From Hymenobacter sp. (lineage in GTDB: Bacteria > Bacteroidota > Bacteroidia > Cytophagales > Hymenobacteraceae), in the NCBI GenBank assembly GCA_025362615.1, contig JANYFQ010000255.1, forward strand, positions 1 through 11,174: a stretch of 11,174 nt of DNA, given 5' to 3'. The notes under the pieces are model-generated. The model saw only the letters and a program-made list of their open reading frames with translations, did not search any database and was not told where the DNA came from. Shown here piece by piece: positions 6,477 to 11,174 of this stretch. A program made the position numbers and the translations under genes. How positions within the stretch are numbered: the stretch's first letter is position 1; each line of letters opens with the position of its first letter.

Positions 6477-6489
6477 CGAATAATATTCG
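6477..6489. promoter_or_regulatory. Candidate MarR operator palindrome
   Basis: CGAATA-A-TATTCG is a perfect inverted repeat of six bases each side of one central base. It lies 45 bases before the marR start and abuts a -7-like octamer. MarR proteins commonly bind AT-rich palindromes overlapping their own promoter, so autoregulation is a reasonable inference. A 13-base palindrome can also occur by chance, and it is shorter than many MarR sites. Confidence 0.35.
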
Positions 6490-6497
6490 TAAGTTTA
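6490..6497 (+). promoter_or_regulatory. Candidate -7 box for marR
   Basis: TAAGTTTA differs only in the last base from the Bacteroidota TAnnTTTG consensus. It lies 37 bases before the ATG. No clear TTG stands at the usual distance upstream. Confidence 0.25.
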
Positions 6498-6534
6498 CCG
6501 CACGTTCGCCCTCCCTTTTCGCCCGCGCCCGCCG

Positions 6535-7011
6535 ATGAAACCAGAAGAAACCGTCGATTACAACATCAAAGTCGCTTGGCACGCCATCTCGCGGATGTAC
6601 AATTCGCAAGCCATTCAGCACGACATCTCGACCAGCATCGGCTTCGTGCTGCTCAACATTGACCCTGAGCGCGGTACGCCCGCCACCAAAATTGCGCCCC
6701 TGCTGGGCCTCGAAAGCCGCTCGCTGACCCGTATTCTGCGGAGTTTAGAGGAAAAAGGACTGATATACAAGCAGGCCGACACCGTGGACAAACGCTCGGT
6801 GCGGATATTTCTGACGGAGCTGGGCCTGGAGAAGAAAGAGATTTCGCGCCAGACGGTGCGGCATTTCAACCTCAAGGTGCGGGAGAAAGTCAGTCAGGCC
6901 CAGCTTGATATCTTTTACAAAGTCGTGGGCCAGATAACGGGCATGATAGAAAGCCGTACCATGTTCGACGACTTCGTGCTGAAAATGCTGCGGCCCGAGC
7001 CGACGGTGTAA
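6535..7011 (+). CDS. MarR-family transcriptional regulator, probably controlling fatty-acid oxidation genes
   Basis: A 158-residue winged-helix regulator. N-terminal and C-terminal helices (about 5-30 and 105-150) would form the dimer interface. The helix-turn-helix is at about 48-76 (TPATKIAPLLGLESRSLTRI, then LRSLEEKGLI). The wing at 79-95 carries DKRSVRIFLTELG, which matches the usual MarR signature D-x-R-S followed by a strand and T-x-x-G. It precedes fadN by 137 bases on the same strand. Many bacteria place a MarR or TetR regulator beside beta-oxidation genes with acyl-CoA as effector, so control of the downstream fad genes is likely. The effector here is unknown. The palindrome at 6477-6489 is a candidate operator. 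No terminator is visible after its stop, so read-through into fadN is possible. Confidence 0.9.
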   Translation: MKPEETVDYNIKVAWHAISRMYNSQAIQHDISTSIGFVLLNIDPERGTPATKIAPLLGLESRSLTRILRSLEEKGLIYKQADTVDKRSVRIFLTELGLEKKEISRQTVRHFNLKVREKVSQAQLDIFYKVVGQITGMIESRTMFDDFVLKMLRPEPTV

Positions 7012-7107
7012 CGGCCCGTGGCGCTTCCCGCCAAAGGCCGCTGCTTGGCCCGGCCCTGCAATCGTTTCCGCTGGCTGGCGGGGCTGCTCCTAAGTCATTA
7101 GCTACCC

Positions 7108-7143
7108 ATTCACTCATTCGCTCACTCACTTATTCACTCATTG
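7108..7143 (+). repeat. Degenerate tetranucleotide repeat just before fadN
   Basis: Nine consecutive four-base units follow the pattern (A/G)(C/T)T(C/T), mostly ATTC and ACTC, ending in ATTG. The 11-base word ATTCACTCATT occurs at 7108-7118 and again at 7132-7142, exactly six units apart. The array ends five bases before the fadN ATG, so it forms the end of the mRNA leader. The rest of the 137-base spacer (7012-7107) is GC-rich and shows neither a promoter of the TTG/TAnnTTTG type nor a terminator. Confidence 0.7.
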
Positions 7144-7148
7144 AAAGA

Positions 7149-9557
7149 ATGAACCGAACCATCAAGAAAGTTGCCGTCCTCGGCTCCGGCGTCATGGGCT
7201 CGCGCATTGCCTGCCACTTCGCCAACATCGGCGTGCAGGTGCTCCTGCTCGACATCGCGCCCAAGGAACTGCTGCCCGACGAGGAGAAAAAGGGCCTGAC
7301 GCTCGACGCGCCGGCCGTAAAAAACCGCCTCGTGAACGCCGCCTTGCAGGCCGCCATCGCGGCCAATCCTTCGCCGCTGTACCGCAAGAGCGAGGCGAGC
7401 CGCATCAAAACCGGCAACTTCGACGATAACCTTAAAGAAATTGTCGGTTGCGACTGGACGATTGAGGTCGTCGTGGAGCGGCTCGACATCAAAAAAAGCC
7501 TGTTTGAGCGCGTAGAGCAGTTCCGCAAGCCGGGCACACTCATCAGCAGCAACACCAGCGGCATCCCGATTCATATGATGACCGAGGGCCGTTCGGACGA
7601 CTTCAAGAAGCATTTTTGCGGTACGCACTTCTTCAATCCGCCGCGCTACCTCAAGCTGCTCGAAATCATTCCGACGCCGGACACGGCCCCGGAAATCGTT
7701 GATTTCCTGATGCATTACGGCGACCTGTATTTGGGCAAAACCACGGTGCTGGCGCAAGACACGCCCGCTTTTATCGCCAATCGGGTGGGCGTTTTTGCCA
7801 TCATGGACGTGGTGCGCATCATGCAGGAAACCGGCCTGACGGTGGAAGAAGTGGACAAGCTGACGGGGCCGGTGATTGGCCACGCCAAGTCGGCCACGTT
7901 CCGCACTTCTGACGTGGTGGGGCTGGATACGCTCATCAACGTGGCCAATGGGCTGGCCCAAAACCTGCCCGACGACGAGGCCAGGAGCGTGTTTGCGCTG
8001 CCGGAGTTCCTGCAAAAAATGGCCGCCAACAAGTGGTTGGGCGACAAAACCAGTCAGGGTTTCTACAAAAAGGTGAAGGGCGAGGGCGGCAAGTCCGAAA
8101 TTCAGGTTTTGGACCTGAACACGCTGGAATACAAGCCCTCGGGCAAGGTGAAGTTTGCCACGCTCGAACTCACCAAGACTATTGAGCAATTGGGGTCGCG
8201 CTTTGCGGTGCTGGCGGCGGGCAAGGACAAGGCGGGCGATTTTTACCGCAAGATGTTTGCCGGGCTGTTCGCCTACGTCACCAACCGCATCCCCGAAATC
8301 ACCGACGCGCTGTATAAGATTGACGACGCGCTGCGGGCCGGTTTTGGCTGGGAAATGGGGCCGTTTGAAACCTGGGACGCGCTGGGCGTGCAAGCCGGCG
8401 TAGACCTGATGGTCGCCGAAGGCAAGCAGCCCGCCGCTTGGGTGACAGAGATGCTGGCCGCCGGCCACACCTCTTTCTATCAAGTGAATGCGGCGGGCAA
8501 GAAGCAGTTTTACGACCTCGTGAGCAAGGCGTACCAGCCCATTCCGGGGGTCGAGAACTTCCTGATTCTGGACAACCTGCGGGCCACCGGTAAGGTGCTG
8601 TGGAAGAACCCCGGCGCGTCGGTGATTGACCTGGGCGACGGCATTCTCAACGTCGAATTTCACTCGAAGATGAACTCGCTGGGGCAGGACGTTATTCAGG
8701 GCTTGCTCAAAGGCATCGAGCTGGCGGAGAGCGGCTACCGGGGCCTGGTGATTGGCAACGACGGGGCGCAATTCTCGGCCGGGGCCAACCTGGGGCTGGT
8801 GTATATGCAGGCACTGGAGCAGGAGTTCGAAGAGCTGAACATGATGATTGCCCAGTTCCAGAACGCCATGATGCGGCTGCGCTATAGCAGCATCCCGGTG
8901 GTGGGCGCCCCGCATGGCCTGGCCCTGGGCGGCGGCTGCGAACTCAACCTGCACTGCGACAAGGTGGTGGCCGCTGCCGAAACCTACATGGGCCTGGTCG
9001 AATTCGGCGTGGGCCTCATCCCGGCCGGGGGCGGCACCAAGGAACTCACGCTTCGCACCGCCGCCAAGTACGAGGAAGGCGAGCCGGAGTACAACCTGCT
9101 CCGCAACACGTACATGACCATCAGTACGGCCAAGGTGTCCACGTCCGCCGCCGAAGCGTTTGACCTGGGCTTCATGCGCCGGGGCGACGAAATCGTGGTG
9201 AACAGCAACCGCGTGATTGCCGCCGCCAAGGCCGCCGCCCTCGAACTCGCCGATGCGGGCTACACCCAACCCGTGCAAAAAACAAACATCAAGGTCCACG
9301 GCCGTGGTGCGCTCGGGATGTTCAAGACCGGCGTGTACGCCATGCAGCAGGGCCACTACATCTCGACCCACGACCAGCTTATCGCCGACAAACTCGCCTA
9401 CGTGATGTGCGGCGGAGACTTATCGAGCGCGACCGAAGTGTCGGAGCAGTACCTGTTGGACTTGGAGCGCGAGGCGTTCCTGAGTTTGTGCGGCGAGCGC
9501 AAAACGCTGGAGCGGATTCAGAGCATTTTGACCACGGGTAAGCCGTTGCGGAATTGA
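7149..9557 (+). CDS. fadN: FadN-type 3-hydroxyacyl-CoA dehydrogenase/enoyl-CoA hydratase
   Basis: A bifunctional beta-oxidation enzyme of 802 residues. It hydrates trans-2-enoyl-CoA and then oxidises the L-3-hydroxyacyl-CoA with NAD. The dehydrogenase comes first: the Rossmann motif LGSGVMGS (11-18) binds NAD, and H160 in THFFNP with E172 in LLEIIP form the catalytic His-Glu pair at the family spacing of 12. The second dehydrogenase domain includes DKTSQGFYKK near 300 and GFGWEMGPFETWD near 400. The hydratase (crotonase) is C-terminal, with the oxyanion segment FSAGANL, E598 in GGGCEL and E618 in LVEFGVG. Those two glutamates are 20 apart, as in rat hydratase Glu144 and Glu164. This order is that of B. 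subtilis FadN (about 790 residues), the reverse of E. coli FadB. The pairing with a separate thiolase gene supports this. It probably acts in the cytoplasm with FadA downstream. Confidence 0.95.
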   Translation: MNRTIKKVAVLGSGVMGSRIACHFANIGVQVLLLDIAPKELLPDEEKKGLTLDAPAVKNRLVNAALQAAIAANPSPLYRKSEASRIKTGNFDDNLKEIVGCDWTIEVVVERLDIKKSLFERVEQFRKPGTLISSNTSGIPIHMMTEGRSDDFKKHFCGTHFFNPPRYLKLLEIIPTPDTAPEIVDFLMHYGDLYLGKTTVLAQDTPAFIANRVGVFAIMDVVRIMQETGLTVEEVDKLTGPVIGHAKSATFRTSDVVGLDTLINVANGLAQNLPDDEARSVFALPEFLQKMAANKWLGDKTSQGFYKKVKGEGGKSEIQVLDLNTLEYKPSGKVKFATLELTKTIEQLGSRFAVLAAGKDKAGDFYRKMFAGLFAYVTNRIPEITDALYKIDDALRAGFGWEMGPFETWDALGVQAGVDLMVAEGKQPAAWVTEMLAAGHTSFYQVNAAGKKQFYDLVSKAYQPIPGVENFLILDNLRATGKVLWKNPGASVIDLGDGILNVEFHSKMNSLGQDVIQGLLKGIELAESGYRGLVIGNDGAQFSAGANLGLVYMQALEQEFEELNMMIAQFQNAMMRLRYSSIPVVGAPHGLALGGGCELNLHCDKVVAAAETYMGLVEFGVGLIPAGGGTKELTLRTAAKYEEGEPEYNLLRNTYMTISTAKVSTSAAEAFDLGFMRRGDEIVVNSNRVIAAAKAAALELADAGYTQPVQKTNIKVHGRGALGMFKTGVYAMQQGHYISTHDQLIADKLAYVMCGGDLSSATEVSEQYLLDLEREAFLSLCGERKTLERIQSILTTGKPLRN

Positions 9558-9661
9558 GAGATGAGACTGTGAGATATGAGATTGTGGGAGACTGGGTAAA
9601 CCCCTAATTTTACCTCACCGCGCAATTTCCCACAGTCCCACTTCTCACAGTCCCACCTCTC
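9556..9661. repeat. Imperfect 33-base inverted repeat between fadN and the S23 gene
   Basis: Bases 9556-9588 (purine-rich, beginning in the fadN stop codon) and 9629-9661 (pyrimidine-rich) are reverse complements at 27 of 33 positions, with a 40-base intervening segment. The right arm also holds a direct repeat, CACAGTCCCAC at 9631-9641 and 9646-9656. In mRNA this could fold into a long hairpin. It has no trailing U-run, so it does not look like a terminator. Confidence 0.65.
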
Positions 9662-9669
9662 ACTTCCCA
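9658..9669 (+). repeat. Left copy of a 12-base direct repeat flanking the S23 gene
   Basis: TCTCACTTCCCA occurs here, two bases before the S23 start codon, and again at 10049-10060, 15 bases after its stop. The copies are 391 bases apart and bracket exactly one gene. This may be a scar of insertion, or may come from the simple pyrimidine-rich sequence common to both spacers. Confidence 0.6.
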
Positions 9670-9671
9670 CC

Positions 9672-10034
9672 ATGCAGCACCGCTTTAAAGAGTTAAAGAT
9701 TTGGCAGGCTGCGATAGACATTGCTGGCTTGACTTATGAGTGGTGTGCGGTGTTTCCCGCTGACGAGCGGTTTGGTTTGATTTCGCAAATGCGCCGCGCC
9801 GCCGTATCAATGCCTTCAAACATTGCCGAAGGCGCGGGCCGCGACAGCCAAAAAGATTTTGCCCGTTTCCTGGCAATAGCTAAAGGCTCGTCATACGAAC
9901 TGGAAACACAGTTCATACTGGCAGCCCGTTTCAGTTACATCAGCGCGGAACAACTGCGGCTAGTCTGCGAGAAAATCGACCAGTGGCAGCGCATGATGTA
10001 CACGTTTCGAAAAACATTAATCATTGACGCATGA
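9672..10034 (+). CDS. Four-helix-bundle protein of the S23/23S rRNA intervening-sequence family
   Basis: A 120-residue protein matching the small S23 family along its length. It has FKELKIWQAAIDIA at 5-18, FPADERFGLISQMRRAAVSM at 28-47 (the second and third helices), SNIAEGAGRDSQKDFARFL at 49-67 and IAKGSSYELETQFILAARF at 68-86. The SQxRRAxxSxPSNIAEGxGR core is the family signature. The known structure is a four-helix bundle that forms pentamers. The first members were found in rRNA intervening sequences, but most copies, like this one, are ordinary genes of unknown function. It sits between fadN and fadA with repeats on both sides and does not belong to beta-oxidation. The ATG at 9672 gives the normal short N-terminus. 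Confidence 0.92.
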   Translation: MQHRFKELKIWQAAIDIAGLTYEWCAVFPADERFGLISQMRRAAVSMPSNIAEGAGRDSQKDFARFLAIAKGSSYELETQFILAARFSYISAEQLRLVCEKIDQWQRMMYTFRKTLIIDA

Positions 10035-10042
10035 GAAACCCG

Positions 10043-10075
10043 CTCATGTCTCACTTCCCATAGTCTCATGTCTCA
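10043..10075 (+). repeat. Duplicated fadA start region, including the right copy of the 12-base repeat
   Basis: CTCATGTCTCA occurs at 10043-10053 and at 10065-10075. The second copy contains the fadA start codon. The first holds an out-of-frame ATG at 10046 that opens a five-codon reading frame (MSHFP) ending in TAG at 10061-10063, four bases before the fadA ATG. The right copy of TCTCACTTCCCA (10049-10060) overlaps this unit. Confidence 0.65.
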
Positions 10076-11174
10076 ACAAGCATACATCGTAGCCGGCTAC
10101 CGCACGGCCGTGGGCAAGGCCCCGCGCGGCGGCTTCCGCTTCACCCGCCCCGACGACCTCGCCGCCGCCGTCATCAAGCACCTCGTGGCCGCCGTGCCCG
10201 CCCTCGACCCCGCACGGGTGGATGACGTCATCGTCGGCAACGCCGTGCCCGAAGCGGAGCAAGGGCTGCAAATGGGCCGCCTCATTTCGCTGCTGGCGCT
10301 GCCCATCAACGTGCCCGGCCTCATCGTGAACCGCTACTGCGGCTCGGGGGTCGAAACCATTGCCATGGCCGTGGGCAAAATCACGGCGGGCATGGCCGAC
10401 TGCATCATCGCGGGCGGCACGGAGAGCATGAGCATGGTGCCCACCGTGGGCTGGAAAACCGTGCCCAACTACGCCCTCGCCATGCAGCACCCCGACTACT
10501 ACATGGGCATGGGCCTCACAGCCGAAGCCGTGGCCAACGACTATAAAATCTCGCGCCAGGACCAGGACGAGTTCTCGTACCAGTCGCACCAGAAGGCCAT
10601 CAAGGCCATTCAGGGCGGTAAGTTTGCGGGCAGCATCGTGCCCGTCACGGTCGAGGAAACGTACTTGGACGCGGCTTCGGGCAAGAAGAAAACCCGCTCC
10701 TACGTCGTGGACACCGACGAAGGCCCCCGCGCCGATACATCGGTCGAAGCCCTGGGCAAGTTGCGCCCGGTGTTCGCCGCCAACGGCTCCGTCACGGCCG
10801 GCAACTCGTCGCAAACCTCTGACGGGGCAGCTTTTGTGCTGGTGATGTCGGAGCGCATGGTGAAGGAGCTGAACCTCGAGCCCATCGCCCGCATGGTGAC
10901 GTACGCCACCGAAGGCGTGGACCCGCGCATCATGGGCATGGGGCCGATAAAGGCCGTGCCCAAAGCCCTGCGCCAAGCTGGCATGAAGCTCGAAGACCTC
11001 GACCTGATTGAGCTGAACGAAGCCTTCGCCTCGCAGTCGTTGGCCGTCGTCCGCGAGCTGGGCATCGATGCCGACAAGCTGAACGTGAACGGCGGGGCCA
11101 TCGCCCTGGGCCACCCGCTGGGCTGCTCGGGGGCGAAACTCTCCATCCAGTTGTTCGACGAGCTGCGCCTGCGC
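10068..11174 (+). CDS. fadA: Acetyl-CoA acyltransferase (3-ketoacyl-CoA thiolase), 3' end cut by window
   Basis: It cleaves 3-ketoacyl-CoA with CoA to acetyl-CoA and a shortened acyl-CoA, the last beta-oxidation step. The frame is open for 369 codons to the window edge with no stop. The protein starts MSQQAYIVAGYRTAVGK, a standard thiolase N-terminus. C91 in NRYCGSGVET is the acyl-accepting cysteine, matching Cys89 of Zoogloea thiolase. NEAF is at 317-320. H349 lies in NGGAIALGHPLGCSG (341-355) and matches His348. The second catalytic cysteine, normally about 30 residues further on in a C-x-GGGMG motif, falls outside the window, and some 20 to 25 residues are missing. The motif around C91 reads YCGSG where QCASG or FCASG is more usual, a mild variation. 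It forms the fad cluster with fadN, interrupted by the S23 gene. Confidence 0.95.
   Translation, partial: MSQQAYIVAGYRTAVGKAPRGGFRFTRPDDLAAAVIKHLVAAVPALDPARVDDVIVGNAVPEAEQGLQMGRLISLLALPINVPGLIVNRYCGSGVETIAMAVGKITAGMADCIIAGGTESMSMVPTVGWKTVPNYALAMQHPDYYMGMGLTAEAVANDYKISRQDQDEFSYQSHQKAIKAIQGGKFAGSIVPVTVEETYLDAASGKKKTRSYVVDTDEGPRADTSVEALGKLRPVFAANGSVTAGNSSQTSDGAAFVLVMSERMVKELNLEPIARMVTYATEGVDPRIMGMGPIKAVPKALRQAGMKLEDLDLIELNEAFASQSLAVVRELGIDADKLNVNGGAIALGHPLGCSGAKLSIQLFDELRLR

Noticed and set aside
7027..7082. Inverted pair CCCGCCA ... TGGCGGG in the marR-fadN spacer
   Set aside because: A seven-base stem with a 42-base loop in GC-rich DNA is expected by chance, and there is no T-run.
7108..7143. 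Possible CRISPR or iteron array before fadN
   Set aside because: Units are only four bases long with no spacers, so it is a degenerate microsatellite. Nothing replication-related is nearby.
7134..9371. 745-codon open frame on the minus strand opposite fadN
   Set aside because: GC-rich third positions suppress stop codons on the opposite strand. The predicted protein is rich in H, R, G and V without recognisable motifs, whereas the plus strand encodes all FadN catalytic residues.
9672..10034. Reading the S23 gene as evidence of an rRNA operon or intervening sequence here
   Set aside because: No 16S, 23S or tRNA sequence is visible around it. The neighbours are fadN and fadA, so it is a stand-alone copy.
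10044..11114. 356-codon open frame on the minus strand opposite fadA
   Set aside because: It has the same GC-driven shadow character, low-complexity H/G/V/A composition and no motifs. The plus strand is a clear thiolase.

Overview
The window looks like chromosomal DNA from a GC-rich Bacteroidota member, most like Hymenobacter or a close relative in the Cytophagales. This rests on GC-rich genes, a promoter of the Bacteroidota type (TTG, 20 bases, TAGTTTTG), little sign of Shine-Dalgarno sites, and proteins of recognisable Bacteroidota types: a short MurQ, an arginase-like protein with degenerate metal motifs, a collagen-like lipoprotein and an S23 four-helix-bundle protein. The genus is inferred; there is no rRNA gene to confirm it.

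Bases 1-163 are the AT-rich right end of an IS1-family insertion sequence: the last 43 codons of its transposase and a probable terminus. A small coiled-coil membrane protein gene follows (248-526, +).

A minus-strand block then runs from 3510 down to 556: an arginase/formimidoylglutamase-like protein (3510-2359), a cytochrome b5-like heme-binding domain protein (2248-2009), the MurNAc-6-phosphate etherase MurQ (1992-1198) and a conserved acidic protein of unknown function (1122-556). The first two genes are separated by a long, nearly perfect palindrome (2254-2356) that fills the gap and resembles a very strong terminator or attenuator.

The rest is on the plus strand and centres on fatty-acid use. 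A long-chain acyl-CoA synthetase (3709-5472) makes acyl-CoA. A collagen-like lipoprotein (5581-6387) has its own promoter and a strong terminator. A MarR-type regulator (6535-7011) precedes a FadN-type 3-hydroxyacyl-CoA dehydrogenase/enoyl-CoA hydratase (7149-9557), an S23 four-helix-bundle gene (9672-10034) and a FadA thiolase that runs off the right edge (10068 onward). The synthetase, FadN and FadA cover activation, hydration, oxidation and thiolysis. An acyl-CoA dehydrogenase would complete the cycle and may lie beyond the window. The arrangement resembles the fadN-fadA-fadE operon of Bacillus subtilis, but with an S23 gene between fadN and fadA.

Nothing here is clearly a wholly new system. 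The most notable items are the palindrome between the arginase-like and cytochrome b5-like genes, the S23 gene in the beta-oxidation operon with repeats around it, the simple-sequence repeats in three successive spacers of that operon, and the IS1 end at the left edge.
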